Shown: one piece after another, positions 55,346-64,000 of the stretch
Position numbering within the stretch: position 1 is the first letter of the stretch
Layout of the letters: each line of letters starts with the position of its first letter
Assembly: GCF_013184495.1 (NCBI RefSeq)
Contig: NZ_JAAOIY010000008.1
Coordinates: forward strand, 62,001-126,000
DNA: 64,000 bases
Direction of reading: 5' to 3'
From: Sporosarcina jiandibaonis
Lineage (GTDB): Bacteria > Bacillota > Bacilli > Bacillales_A > Planococcaceae
Made by a program: the position numbers and the translations under genes
Notes under the pieces: model-generated
Database searches by the model: none
The model's input: only the letters and a program-made list of their open reading frames with translations
Told to the model about the DNA's origin: nothing

Positions 55346-55561
55346 ATGACTAAAAAACCGAATCAAACAAACGTGAACCAAGTTAGGCAACAAAACCAGC
55401 AATCCTTACAAGGACAAGGTCAACAAAATCCGATGGGTGAGGAATTTGGTTCCGAGACTGATGTAAATCAGGTTAGGCAACAAAACCAGCAGGCTGAAGC
55501 GAAAAAGCAACAACAATCTTCAGGTATGCGTGCTAATCGATTCCAAAACGGTTCTAAGTAA
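55346..55561 (+). CDS. sspE: Gamma-type small acid-soluble spore protein
   Basis: 71 residues, very rich in Gln and Asn. Two copies of the gamma-SASP repeat core VNQVRQQNQQ lie at about 11-20 and 40-49, separated by a germination-protease-like site EFGSETD. It is stored in the spore core and degraded to amino acids at germination. ACGGAGG upstream. Placed after fabL as in B. subtilis. Confidence 0.95.
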   Translation: MTKKPNQTNVNQVRQQNQQSLQGQGQQNPMGEEFGSETDVNQVRQQNQQAEAKKQQQSSGMRANRFQNGSK

Positions 55562-55579
55562 GTGGATGGACATCACCTG

Positions 55580-55612
55580 CCGGCAGAAGCATAAGCTTCT
55601 GCCGGTTTTTTT
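55580..55612 (+). terminator. Terminator of sspE
   Basis: CCGGCAGAAGC..GCTTCTGCCGG followed by TTTTTTTG. Confidence 0.92.
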
Positions 55613-55739
55613 GTTTTGCAAAGGATAAACACGGAAGATTCAAATGCTATGGTTTCATCTTTGAAGGTTCTATTGATATACTAGTGAAATCATATAAGCG
55701 TATCGAAACTTTAGAGCAACGAAAAGGTGGGATGAAAAA

Positions 55740-56303
55740 ATGGTGATTCCTAAGGAAGGGGAAACAATACAAGTACATAGTTATAAACATGATGGCAATA
55801 TCCACCGTGTGTGGCAGGAAACAACCGTATTAAAGGGGACTCGCAATATTGTGATCGGCGGCAACGAGCGGACACTCGTCACGGAAGCGGATGGACGAAC
55901 GTGGGTAACGCGTGAACCGTCAATTTGTTATTTCCATGCGGAGTATTGGTTTAATATTATTTGCATGCTCAGAGAAGATGGTGTTTATTATTACATTAAT
56001 ATGAGCTCTCCATTTGTTTATAATAACAAAACGCTGAAATATATCGATTACGATTTGGATGTAAAAGTATTTCCAGATATGAGTTACATGATTTTAGACG
56101 AAGATGAATATGAGGATCATAAAAAACAGATGAACTATCCAGATGTCATCGACCAAATATTGTACAATAATCTCGATAAGTTATTGAGTTGGATTAAGCA
56201 ACGACGCGGTCCGTTTGCTCCTGATTTCATACAAGCATGGACAGCAAGATATGAATTTCAAAAGAAAATTCGAAGCAGTGAGAAACCGCCGCACACCGAA
56301 TAA
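55740..56303 (+). CDS. ygaC: DUF402 nucleoside tri-/diphosphatase (YgaC/Ntdp-like)
   Basis: 187 residues. [24 protein letters not shown] at the start and [25 protein letters not shown] in the second half are the DUF402 pattern; the clustered Asp/Glu bind divalent metal. The staphylococcal homologue Ntdp hydrolyses nucleoside tri- and diphosphates. In B. subtilis ygaB lies between sspE and ygaC; here it is missing. AAAGGTGGG upstream. Confidence 0.88.
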   Translation: MVIPKEGETIQVHSYKHDGNIHRVWQETTVLKGTRNIVIGGNERTLVTEADGRTWVTREPSICYFHAEYWFNIICMLREDGVYYYINMSSPFVYNNKTLKYIDYDLDVKVFPDMSYMILDEDEYEDHKKQMNYPDVIDQILYNNLDKLLSWIKQRRGPFAPDFIQAWTARYEFQKKIRSSEKPPHTE

Positions 56304-56329
56304 GCTTTATTCTAGTAGGAGGAAAATTG

Positions 56330-58075
56330 ATGGGTGGCAGTATTAAACGTTATTTAAAGTTCGTAAAGCCATATTCATGGTTAATATCACTTACTTTAGT
56401 CATAGGGATTATTAAATTTGCAATCCCATTATTCATGCCGCTTCTCATGAAAATCGTGATTGATGATATTATTGGATCATCGACATTATCAGCCCAGGAA
56501 GCGACGAAGCAATTATTTTACTGGCTCGGAGGAACGATGTTATTATTCTTTATCATTCGTCCTCCAGTCGAATACTACCGACAATATTATGCTCAGTATG
56601 TGAGCAATAAAATATTATATGATATTCGTGAAAACCTTTACTCGCATTTACAAAAGCTCAGTCTGCGCTATTATTCCAATACGCGGGCCGGGGAAGTCAT
56701 TTCACGTGTCATTAATGATGTTGAACAAACAAGAAACTTCGTCATGATAGGACTCATGAACGTTTGGCTCGACTTGGCGACAATTCTTATCGCGGTTGGA
56801 ATCATGTTGACAATGGATATTCCGCTTACAATCGTGACGCTTCTTGCATTTCCGTTTTATGGTTACAGTGTAAAACACTTCTTTGGAAAACTTCGCATAT
56901 TGACTCGGAAACGATCCCAAGCACTTGCGGACGTCCAAAGTTATTTACACGAACGAGTTTCCGGAGTCAGCGTTATTAAAAGTTTTGCATTAGAGGATGT
57001 AGAGCAGGAACGATTCAATGAGACGAATGGGACCTTTTTGGACAAAGCAATCGATCATACGAGGTGGAATGCTAAAGCTTTTGCAGTAGTCAATACGATT
57101 ACAGATGTTGCGCCGCTTCTCGTTCTTGCCTATGCAGGATACCAAGTCATCAATGGGAGCCTTACAGTAGGAACGTTGGTTGCGTTTATCGCATTTATTG
57201 AGCGCGTGTATAGTCCGCTTCGCAGGCTTGTGAATTCTTCCACTTCGCTGACGCAATCATTTGCATCCATGGATCGTGTTTTTGAATTAATGGAAGAAAA
57301 GTACGATATTACAGATAAAGAAAACGCAGTTTCATTACCTAAAATTAAAGGTGAAATAGAATTTGAAAATGTAAGTTTCTCATATGAGGAAAACGGAGAA
57401 AATGTATTAAAAGGAATTAACTTCAAAGCGAACCCTGGAGAAACAGTCGCATTCGTTGGGATGAGCGGCGGAGGAAAGTCGACAATTGTCGGGTTGATAC
57501 CGCGTTTCCATGATGTGAAAAGCGGCGCTGTTCGAATCGATGGACATGATATACGGGATGTGAAAGTGAAATCCTTACGAGATCAAATCGGGATTGTTTT
57601 GCAAGATAGTATTTTATTTAGCGACTCCGTGAAGAGCAATATTTTAATGGGCAAACCCGATGCGACGGATGAAGAAGTGATTGCCGCTGCGGTTGCCGCA
57701 AACGCGCATGATTTCATCGAAGAGCTTCCGGAAGGGTATGAAACGACTGTCGGAGAACGCGGAGTTAAACTTTCAGGAGGTCAAAAACAACGCATTGCCA
57801 TTGCACGCGTATTCTTGAAAAATCCGCCACTTCTTATTTTAGACGAAGCCACTTCGGCCTTAGACCTTGAAAGTGAATCACTAATCCAAGATTCACTACA
57901 GGTATTGGCGCATGAAAGAACAACACTTGTTGTGGCCCACAGATTATCGACAATTACGCATGCAGATAAGATTTTTGTAGTCGATGCAGGCGAAGTGAAA
58001 GAAGTGGGCACACATGAAGAGTTAATGAAAAAAGAAGGAATTTATTATGGTTTATTCCAAGTGCAACATATTTAA
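56330..58075 (+). CDS. ygaD: ABC exporter half-transporter (YgaD/MsbA-like)
   Basis: 581 residues from ATG 56330 (AGGAGG upstream). Six membrane helices (1-320) are fused to an ATPase domain: Walker A GMSGGGKST, Q-loop IGIVLQDSILF, signature KLSGGQKQR, Walker B LLILDEATSALD and H-loop VAHRLSTI. It works as a homodimer exporting lipids or drugs. It follows ygaC by 26 bases and keeps B. subtilis order. Confidence 0.92.
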   Translation: MGGSIKRYLKFVKPYSWLISLTLVIGIIKFAIPLFMPLLMKIVIDDIIGSSTLSAQEATKQLFYWLGGTMLLFFIIRPPVEYYRQYYAQYVSNKILYDIRENLYSHLQKLSLRYYSNTRAGEVISRVINDVEQTRNFVMIGLMNVWLDLATILIAVGIMLTMDIPLTIVTLLAFPFYGYSVKHFFGKLRILTRKRSQALADVQSYLHERVSGVSVIKSFALEDVEQERFNETNGTFLDKAIDHTRWNAKAFAVVNTITDVAPLLVLAYAGYQVINGSLTVGTLVAFIAFIERVYSPLRRLVNSSTSLTQSFASMDRVFELMEEKYDITDKENAVSLPKIKGEIEFENVSFSYEENGENVLKGINFKANPGETVAFVGMSGGGKSTIVGLIPRFHDVKSGAVRIDGHDIRDVKVKSLRDQIGIVLQDSILFSDSVKSNILMGKPDATDEEVIAAAVAANAHDFIEELPEGYETTVGERGVKLSGGQKQRIAIARVFLKNPPLLILDEATSALDLESESLIQDSLQVLAHERTTLVVAHRLSTITHADKIFVVDAGEVKEVGTHEELMKKEGIYYGLFQVQHI

Positions 58076-58080
58076 TTTAT

Positions 58081-58125
58081 AACGTTATTGTCATCCTTTG
58101 CCGGGATTTCAATAACGTTTTTTTG
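58081..58125 (+). terminator. Terminator of ygaD
   Basis: AACGTTATTG..CAATAACGTT followed by TTTTTTG. Confidence 0.85.
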
Positions 58126-58154
58126 TTACAGAAAATATTCAAACTAAATCTTTG

Positions 58155-58182
58155 TTGTAATTTTTTATATTGTCAGTATAAT
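58155..58182 (+). promoter_or_regulatory. SigA promoter of the app-type operon
   Basis: TTGTAA, 16 bases, then a perfect TATAAT (58177-58182), 55 bases before the appD start. Confidence 0.65.
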
Positions 58183-58237
58183 TATCATTATATGAATTAA
58201 TCAGAATACCAAGATAGAACTAGAAAAGGGTGATCTG

Positions 58238-59257
58238 GTGGATAATCGACAATCTGTTCTTCAAGTGAAAAATCTTCAGACTACTTTTTTCACGGACTCG
58301 GGGGAAATTCCGGCTGTAGATCATATTGACTTTCATTTAAAAGCAGGAGAAGTTCTTGGCATTGTCGGGGAATCAGGTTGTGGAAAAAGTGTAACTTCGC
58401 TATCAATTATGGGACTAGTACCGAGTCCGCCTGGAAAGATTGTCGGAGGAGAAATATTATTTAAAGATCGCGACTTGCTGAAAATGTCGGAAGCCCAAAT
58501 GCGCCATGTTCGCGGGAATGATATTGCAATGATATTTCAAGAGCCGATGACATCTTTAAATCCGCTCTTTACAATCGGCAATCAGCTCATTGAAGCCGTC
58601 TTAATTCACGAAAAGAAATGGTCGAAGAAACAAGCTAGGGAAAAGGCGATTGAAATGCTAAAGCTGGTCGGCCTACCTAGAGCCAGCGATTTAATGAAAG
58701 ATTATCCCCATCAATTATCTGGAGGCATGAGACAGCGTGTAATGATTGCAATGGCACTCGTTTGCGATCCAACTGTATTAATCGCCGATGAACCGACGAC
58801 CGCACTCGATGTTACCATTCAAGCGCAAATTTTAAAATTGATGAAAGAATTAAATACGCGGCTTAACACTGCGGTTCTTCTCATTACACATGACCTCGGC
58901 GTTGTCGCAGAAACATGCGAACGCGTCATTGTTATGTATTCAGGTCAAATTATTGAAGAAGCGCCTGTAAAAACGATTTTTGAAAATCCCGAGCATCCAT
59001 ACACGAAGGGGCTTATTCAATCGGTGCCCGACATAAGATATAAAAAGGACCGACTTTATTCAATCGCTGGGAACGTGCCGAGGCCGGGTACAATCGAACG
59101 TGGATGCAGATTTGCTGCACGTTGCGAGTTTGCATTCGAGCGTTGCCTTCAAGAAAATCCGGAACTATACGAAACATCCACCGCTCATCAAACACGGTGC
59201 TTCCTATATGACAAGAAAGGGGCGGAAGCGCTTGACAAAGCCCTTATTGAAAGTTGA
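58238..59257 (+). CDS. appD: Oligopeptide ABC transporter ATPase (AppD/OppD type)
   Basis: 339 residues from GTG 58238. Walker A GESGCGKS, signature LSGGMRQR, Walker [12 protein letters not shown] and the OppD C-terminal domain with [12 protein letters not shown] and a Cys-rich end ([15 protein letters not shown]) that binds an iron-sulfur cluster in relatives. First gene of a five-gene operon in the B. subtilis appDFABC order. Confidence 0.92.
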   Translation: MDNRQSVLQVKNLQTTFFTDSGEIPAVDHIDFHLKAGEVLGIVGESGCGKSVTSLSIMGLVPSPPGKIVGGEILFKDRDLLKMSEAQMRHVRGNDIAMIFQEPMTSLNPLFTIGNQLIEAVLIHEKKWSKKQAREKAIEMLKLVGLPRASDLMKDYPHQLSGGMRQRVMIAMALVCDPTVLIADEPTTALDVTIQAQILKLMKELNTRLNTAVLLITHDLGVVAETCERVIVMYSGQIIEEAPVKTIFENPEHPYTKGLIQSVPDIRYKKDRLYSIAGNVPRPGTIERGCRFAARCEFAFERCLQENPELYETSTAHQTRCFLYDKKGAEALDKALIES

Positions 59258-60245
59258 AAACTTGAAAAAGTATTTTCCGATTAAAAAAGGTGTGCTTGGG
59301 AGAGTTGCAGGCCAAGTAAAAGCGGTCGATGATATATCTTTTTACGTGAATGAAGGAGAAACGCTAGGAATTGTCGGTGAATCGGGATGCGGTAAATCGA
59401 CAACCGGCAGAATGCTTCTAAGACTACTTGAACCAACTGAAGGCACGGTTGAGTTCGACGGGAAAGATATTACTAAACTATCTGCGGAAGAAATGCGGAA
59501 AACGAGACGCGATATTCAAATGGTGTTTCAAGATCCCTATGCTTCCTTAAATCCGAGACATACTATCGAAAAAATTTTGGGGGAGCCATTATTGGTCCAT
59601 GGCATAAAAAGCGCTAAAGAACGAAATGCTAAAATTCGCGAGTTTTTAGAAGTAGTCGGCTTGAGCGACTTTCATGCAAAACGGTACCCGCATCAGTTTA
59701 GCGGCGGTCAAAGGCAACGAATCGGAATCGCGAGAGCTCTTATGACAAATCCGAAACTAATTATTGCAGATGAACCGGTATCCGCGCTTGATGTGTCGAT
59801 CCAAGCGCAAGTTCTTAATTTAATGCAAGACTTGCAAACAGAATTTAATTTAACTTATATTTTCATTGCCCACGATCTGGGAGTGGTTCGCCATATTAGT
59901 GATCGAGTTGGGGTTATGTATCTAGGGAAAATAGTAGAAGTATCAGAGAGTGAAGATCTTTATGCAAATCCGCTCCATCCATATACACAAGCCTTATTAT
60001 CAGCAGTCCCGGTTCCAGATCCAGACTATATTAAGCAGGAAGTTTTTCTTGAGGGGGATATTCCAAATCCTGCGGATCCCCCAACTGGTTGCACATTCCA
60101 TACAAGATGCCCGTTTAAGATGGATATTTGCACGCGGGCTATTCCAAAGCTTATAGAAGTTGAAAAAGGTCATTCTGTTGCGTGTCATCTTTATCCAGAT
60201 GGTACCGACAATGATATAAAAACAGATGGAGGGGTCATTCAATGA
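59232..60245 (+). CDS. appF: Oligopeptide ABC transporter ATPase (AppF/OppF type)
   Basis: 337 residues from TTG 59232 (AAAGGGGCGG upstream); ATG 59208 would add eight residues. Walker [10 protein letters not shown], signature [15 protein letters not shown], Walker [13 protein letters not shown], and the C-terminal [12 protein letters not shown] and [15 protein letters not shown]. It overlaps appD by 26 bases and appA by 4, so the genes are translationally coupled. Pairs with AppD to power import. Confidence 0.92.
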   Translation: MTKPLLKVENLKKYFPIKKGVLGRVAGQVKAVDDISFYVNEGETLGIVGESGCGKSTTGRMLLRLLEPTEGTVEFDGKDITKLSAEEMRKTRRDIQMVFQDPYASLNPRHTIEKILGEPLLVHGIKSAKERNAKIREFLEVVGLSDFHAKRYPHQFSGGQRQRIGIARALMTNPKLIIADEPVSALDVSIQAQVLNLMQDLQTEFNLTYIFIAHDLGVVRHISDRVGVMYLGKIVEVSESEDLYANPLHPYTQALLSAVPVPDPDYIKQEVFLEGDIPNPADPPTGCTFHTRCPFKMDICTRAIPKLIEVEKGHSVACHLYPDGTDNDIKTDGGVIQ

Positions 60246-61873
60246 GAAAAGGTAAGTTTTGGTCGTTAGCGCTATTACTTCTCCTCGTTTTATCCATGGT
60301 TCTTGCAGCATGCGGGAACGATGATGGGGATAAAGGAAAAGAAGGAGAAGATAGTAAAGGGACAGAAACAGAAACAAAAGGTAGCGGAGAAACATTAGTA
60401 TTCGGACGCGGTGGGGATTCAACTTCGCTGGATCCATCACGAGTCACTGAAGGCGAAACGTTTAAAGTAACGGTGAATCTTTTTGAAACGCTTCTAAATT
60501 TCGGCGAACAAGACACAACGATTCAACCTGGACTCGCCAAGAAATGGACACCATCTGAAGATGGATTGACGTATACGTTCGAATTAGAAGAAGGTGTCAA
60601 GTTCCATGATGGTACAGACTTTAATGCGGATGCAGTCGTTAAAAACTTCGAAAGATGGGCTAATGGCGATGAGGAGATGTTCCCTTACTATGCATCAATG
60701 TTTGGCGGATTTAAAGATGATGAAAGCCATGTCATAGAATCAGTCACGGCAGATGGCGATTACACAGTCGTTATCAAACTGAAAAGACCACAAGCGCCAT
60801 TCCTTAAAAACATTGCGATGGACATGTTTGCAATTGCAAGTCCAACCGCGTTTGAAAAGGGTGACCAAGAATTTGCAAGAAATCCTGTCGGTACGGGTCC
60901 ATTCCAATTTGTCGAATGGAAACCAAATGACTCGATCACAATTGAAAAATTTGATGGTTATTGGCAAGAAGGACTTCCGAAACTCGGAAAAGTTATTTTT
61001 CTGTCGATTCCGGATAACTCAGCACGTCTAAACGCGCTTCTGAAAGGCGATATCGATCTTGCTGACGGCATCAATCCTTCAGATGGTCAAAAAATTGAAG
61101 ATAGTGCCGACTTGCAATTATTCGAACGTCCATCGATGAACGTCGGCTATCTCGGTTTGACCGTGACTCGTCCGCCGTTTGACAATAAATTAGTTCGTCA
61201 AGCCATGAACCATGCGATTGACAAGCAGACAATCATCGATTCGTTCTTTGAAGGGCGCGCTGATATTGCTGTAAACCCGATGCCAGAATCAATTTCAGGT
61301 TATAACGATGAGATTGAAGGCTACGAATACGATCCAGCAAAAGCAAAAGAGTTATTGAAAGAAGCTGGATATGAAGATGGATTTGAAATGGAGCTTTGGG
61401 CTATGCCAGTACCGCGTCCATACATGCCGGACGGTGAAAAAGTTGCCGAAGTTATTCAGAAAAACCTAGAAGATATCGGTGTTAAAGCAAAAATTGTTTC
61501 TCATGAATGGGCAACATACTTGGATCTTGCTAGTAAAGGCGACGCAGATGCATTTATGCTCGGTTGGACTGGGGATAACGGAGACGCGGATAACTTCCTA
61601 TATGTTTTACTAGATGAAGATAATATCGGAAGCAACAACTATACGTACTTCAAAAATGACGGCATGCACGATTTACTCATCGAAGCACAATCAGAAGTCG
61701 ATGAAGATAAGCGTATAGAGCTTTACAAAAAAGCTCAGGAAATCATTCACGATGAAGCGCCATGGGTTCCGCTTGCTCACTCGACGCCACTTCTCGGAGG
61801 GGCTAAAGAGTTAACAGGTTTCAAGCCGCACCCAACTGGTTCGGATATCTTGAAAAACGTAGATTTTAAGTAA
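60242..61873 (+). CDS. appA: Oligopeptide-binding lipoprotein (SBP family 5, AppA position)
   Basis: 543 residues. Lipoprotein signal with lipobox LAAC (lipidated C24), then an acidic Gly/Lys/Glu linker and the family 5 fold: LAKKWTPSEDGLTYTFELEEGVKFHDG, GTGPFQFVEWKPNDSI and RQAMNHAIDK. It is anchored outside the membrane and presents peptides to the AppB/AppC channel. The exact ligand (peptide, nickel complex or other) is not certain. A hairpin follows before appB. Confidence 0.92.
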   Translation: MRKGKFWSLALLLLLVLSMVLAACGNDDGDKGKEGEDSKGTETETKGSGETLVFGRGGDSTSLDPSRVTEGETFKVTVNLFETLLNFGEQDTTIQPGLAKKWTPSEDGLTYTFELEEGVKFHDGTDFNADAVVKNFERWANGDEEMFPYYASMFGGFKDDESHVIESVTADGDYTVVIKLKRPQAPFLKNIAMDMFAIASPTAFEKGDQEFARNPVGTGPFQFVEWKPNDSITIEKFDGYWQEGLPKLGKVIFLSIPDNSARLNALLKGDIDLADGINPSDGQKIEDSADLQLFERPSMNVGYLGLTVTRPPFDNKLVRQAMNHAIDKQTIIDSFFEGRADIAVNPMPESISGYNDEIEGYEYDPAKAKELLKEAGYEDGFEMELWAMPVPRPYMPDGEKVAEVIQKNLEDIGVKAKIVSHEWATYLDLASKGDADAFMLGWTGDNGDADNFLYVLLDEDNIGSNNYTYFKNDGMHDLLIEAQSEVDEDKRIELYKKAQEIIHDEAPWVPLAHSTPLLGGAKELTGFKPHPTGSDILKNVDFK

Positions 61874-61880
61874 TTGATGA

Positions 61881-61914
61881 AAAGAGGGAGGGTCTGTTGG
61901 ATTCTCCCTTTTTT
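61881..61914 (+). terminator. Partial terminator between binding protein and permease genes
   Basis: AGGGAG..CTCCCT with a loop of about 12 bases, followed by TTTTTT. As appB lacks its own obvious promoter, read-through is likely; such leaky hairpins raise binding-protein mRNA over permease mRNA. Confidence 0.55.
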
Positions 61915-61974
61915 AATCCGCATTATTTTTACATAAATAAAAATCCAAGCTATTGAGTCAGAGGGGTGAATTGA

Positions 61975-62979
61975 TTGCTGAACTATATAGGGAAAAGATT
62001 GCTGCATCTTATCCCAGTCTTGCTGGGGATGACATTTATCGTGTTTATGATTATCCGAGCGATTCCTGGTAATCCGGCACAAATGATCCTTGGCCAACAA
62101 GCGACGAAGGAAGCTGTCGAAGCGTTGACGGTGAAACTTGGACTCGATAATCCATGGTATATCCAATATTTTAAATACCTCGGTGCCATATTAAAAGGAG
62201 ACTTGGGCGAATCGATGAGAACCCATGCACCTGTAGCGGATGAATTATGGCCTTATTTAGCAGCTACTGCTGAACTCGCGATCTTTGCTATCATCATTGC
62301 AATTGTTGTTGGTATTAATGCTGGAATCATTTCGGCATGGTTTCAAAATTCTTGGTTTGATTATACAGCTATGGTTCTTGCGCTTGTTGGTGTTTCCATG
62401 CCGATTTTTTGGCTCGGCCTCATGGAACAATGGTTATTTTCATTGGAGCTGGGATGGCTGCCAACAACAGGTCGTATGCAAGTCCGTGATCCGGTCGCAT
62501 CGATAACCAATTTATATGTAATTGATACGATAATAGCCGGACGTTTTGACCAACTATGGCAAGTCATTCGGCATTTAATATTACCTGGTTTTGCGTTAGC
62601 AACGATTCCTATGGCGATAATTGCCCGGATGACAAGATCAAGCATGCTTGAAGTAATGCGTTCCGATTTTATCCGCACAGCGCGCGCAAAAGGGCAAAAA
62701 ATGTTTTGGGTCGTTTACAAACATGCACTTAAAAACGCTATTATTCCAGTATTAACAGTGATTGGGTTGCAAATGGGAATGCTCCTCGGTGGTGCAATAT
62801 TAACTGAAACGATTTTTGCTTGGCCGGGAGTAGGAAGATACATTTACGATGCAATTGGTTATCGGGATTACCCTGTTATCCAGTCGGGCATTTTAATCAT
62901 TGCATTTTTCTTTGTCATGATAAATTTATTTGTCGACTTATTGTATAGCTTCATTGACCCAAGGATTAAATATGATTAA
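61975..62979 (+). CDS. appB: Oligopeptide ABC transporter permease (AppB/DppB type)
   Basis: 334 residues from TTG 61975 (GAGGGGTG upstream). Six membrane helices. It starts LNYIGKRLLHLIPVLLGMTFIVF, typical for DppB, and the EAA loop is RTARAKGQKMFWVVYKHALKNAIIPVLT. Forms the membrane channel with appC. Confidence 0.93.
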   Translation: MLNYIGKRLLHLIPVLLGMTFIVFMIIRAIPGNPAQMILGQQATKEAVEALTVKLGLDNPWYIQYFKYLGAILKGDLGESMRTHAPVADELWPYLAATAELAIFAIIIAIVVGINAGIISAWFQNSWFDYTAMVLALVGVSMPIFWLGLMEQWLFSLELGWLPTTGRMQVRDPVASITNLYVIDTIIAGRFDQLWQVIRHLILPGFALATIPMAIIARMTRSSMLEVMRSDFIRTARAKGQKMFWVVYKHALKNAIIPVLTVIGLQMGMLLGGAILTETIFAWPGVGRYIYDAIGYRDYPVIQSGILIIAFFFVMINLFVDLLYSFIDPRIKYD

Positions 62980-62996
62980 GGAAGGGGGTAGTGACG

Positions 62997-63893
62997 ATGT
63001 CTGAACTTTCACCGAAAGTAGATGGAATCGTCGAGGCGGAAGTTGACCGATCAGCAGGGCCTTGGCGTGAAGCTTGGAAAGGGTTTAGAAAAAGTAAAGT
63101 AGCGGTTGTCGGCATGGTAATCGTATTTTTCTTTATAGTCGTTGCTCTAGTCGGCCCGTTTATTGCAAAAGAAGGCATAAATGAACAGTTTATGGCCGAT
63201 CGTCTTCTGCCTCCTTCGTCAGAATATTGGCTTGGGACAGATGACTTTGGGCGTGATATATTATCCAGAATTATTCACGGTGCACGTATTTCATTATGGG
63301 TCGGTTTCTTTTCAGTAATTGGCTCTGTCGTAGTAGGGAGCGTTCTCGGGATAATTGCTGGTTATTATGGTCGTTGGGTTGATACGATTATTTCAAGAAT
63401 CTTTGATATCATGCTAGCATTCCCATCAATCCTGCTAGCAATCGCGATTGTTTCAGTACTAGGACCTTCACTACGAAATGCGTTAATAGCAATCGCGATT
63501 ATCAATGTACCGAATTTTGGACGACTAATACGCTCAAAAGTACTGAGTATAAAAGAGGATGAATATATTACCGCAGCCAAAGGAGTAGGCATGAAAGATG
63601 CGCGAATATTATTTTCGCATATACTGCCGAATTCTATGGCGCCAGTAATTGTGCAAGGAACGTTAGCCATTGCGACAGCAATCTTAGAAGCAGCTGCACT
63701 AGGGTTTCTCGGACTTGGTGCTGCGGCGCCAGAACCCGAGTGGGGAAAAATACTTGCAGACTCGAAAAACTATCTTCAGTCGGCACCGTGGACGATGATA
63801 TTCCCGGGACTCGCCATCATGCTCACCGTTCTAGGTTTCAATTTAATGGGGGACGGATTACGAGATGCAATGGACCCGCGGATGAAAAACTAA
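62997..63893 (+). CDS. appC: Oligopeptide ABC transporter permease (AppC/DppC type)
   Basis: 298 residues from ATG 62997 (AAGGAAGGGGG upstream; a GTG six bases earlier is too close to it). N-terminal OppC-type segment, LGTDDFGRDILSRIIHGARISL signature, six helices and EAA loop ITAAKGVGMKDARILFSHILPN. Last gene of the operon, 17 bases after appB. Confidence 0.93.
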   Translation: MSELSPKVDGIVEAEVDRSAGPWREAWKGFRKSKVAVVGMVIVFFFIVVALVGPFIAKEGINEQFMADRLLPPSSEYWLGTDDFGRDILSRIIHGARISLWVGFFSVIGSVVVGSVLGIIAGYYGRWVDTIISRIFDIMLAFPSILLAIAIVSVLGPSLRNALIAIAIINVPNFGRLIRSKVLSIKEDEYITAAKGVGMKDARILFSHILPNSMAPVIVQGTLAIATAILEAAALGFLGLGAAAPEPEWGKILADSKNYLQSAPWTMIFPGLAIMLTVLGFNLMGDGLRDAMDPRMKN

Positions 63894-63896
63894 AGA

Positions 63897-63933
63897 AATC
63901 CCGCACATCGAGACCACTCTTGATGTGCGGGAT
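63897..63933. terminator. Bidirectional terminator
   Basis: AATCCCGCACATC pairs with GATGTGCGGGATT, with inner GAGA/CTCT-type bases; ends the app operon and probably the convergent gene at the right edge. Confidence 0.8.
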
Positions 63934-63941
63934 TATCATTT

Positions 63942-64000
63942 TTAGTAACTTTCTTCGTTAAAATCGACATTTATTTTGACTTTATGGTGCTTATGAATCG
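63942..64000 (-). CDS. C-terminal end of an unidentified protein (partial)
   Basis: A minus-strand frame is open from the right edge and ends at TAA 63942-63944. It encodes IHKHHKVKINVDFNEESY at its end. The bidirectional terminator just beyond supports a real convergent gene. Too little is present to name it. Confidence 0.5.
   Translation of the reverse strand, partial: IHKHHKVKINVDFNEESY

Noticed and set aside
58120..58140. CodY box before the app operon
   Set aside because: Only half of AATTTTCWGAAAATT (CAGAAAATATT) is present; too weak to call.

Overview
The window reads as a low-GC, endospore-forming Bacillota chromosome, most likely a Sporosarcina-like member of the Planococcaceae. 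Sporulation genes support this: a gamma-type SASP (sspE), spoVR, yhbH, prkA, pdaA and a tiny YjcZ-type protein. The 42-58 kb part keeps Bacillus subtilis gene order (yfkK / yfkH / MFS / pdaA / yfhF / recX / yfhH / yfhP / mutY / fabL / sspE / DUF402 / YgaD-type ABC exporter). A D-amino-acid cross-bridge cassette at 29.8-32.9 kb fits the A4alpha peptidoglycan known in Sporosarcina. The genus call is inference. I see no rRNA, tRNA, CRISPR array or intact insertion sequence.

Layout. 0-11 kb: mixed accessory and housekeeping genes (RsbR-type STAS protein, DUF2268 protein, two methyltransferases, a TadC remnant, a holin-like protein, NhaC-type antiporter, beta-propeller protein, NCS1 permease, 2-hydroxyacid dehydrogenase). 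11-16 kb: the prkA-yhbH-spoVR triad. 16-22 kb: an exported-fibre type cluster with a SipW-like (archaeal/ER-type) signal peptidase, two small exported proteins, a DUF5305-type membrane protein and a two-component system. 22-29 kb: pseudouridine synthase, DUF2935 protein, two decayed genes (SCO1 and an unknown gene with an in-frame stop), LD-carboxypeptidase, YitT and a thioester-reductase-like SDR. 29.8-33 kb: D-aspartate-ligase-like ATP-grasp protein, FemX-like transferase and Asp/Glu racemase. 33-45 kb: housekeeping genes including a TPP riboswitch-thiT unit. 45-58 kb: a P1B-4 metal ATPase with a PerR/Fur-like operator, then the conserved yfk/yfh/yga block. 58-64 kb: an appDFABC-type oligopeptide ABC transporter.

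The strongest find is a c-di-GMP-II riboswitch on the minus strand at about 19792-19862. It is followed by an intrinsic terminator and then the start of the operon for exported protein / DUF5305 / histidine kinase / response regulator. This suggests second-messenger control of a TasA/SipW-like surface system. The response regulator of that operon is frameshifted as read here.

Several genes are broken as given: the response regulator and yfhF each lack one base in a short homopolymer, an unknown gene carries an in-frame TAA, scoA has lost its 5' part, and tadC is only a C-terminal scrap. The two homopolymer losses could be sequencing errors.
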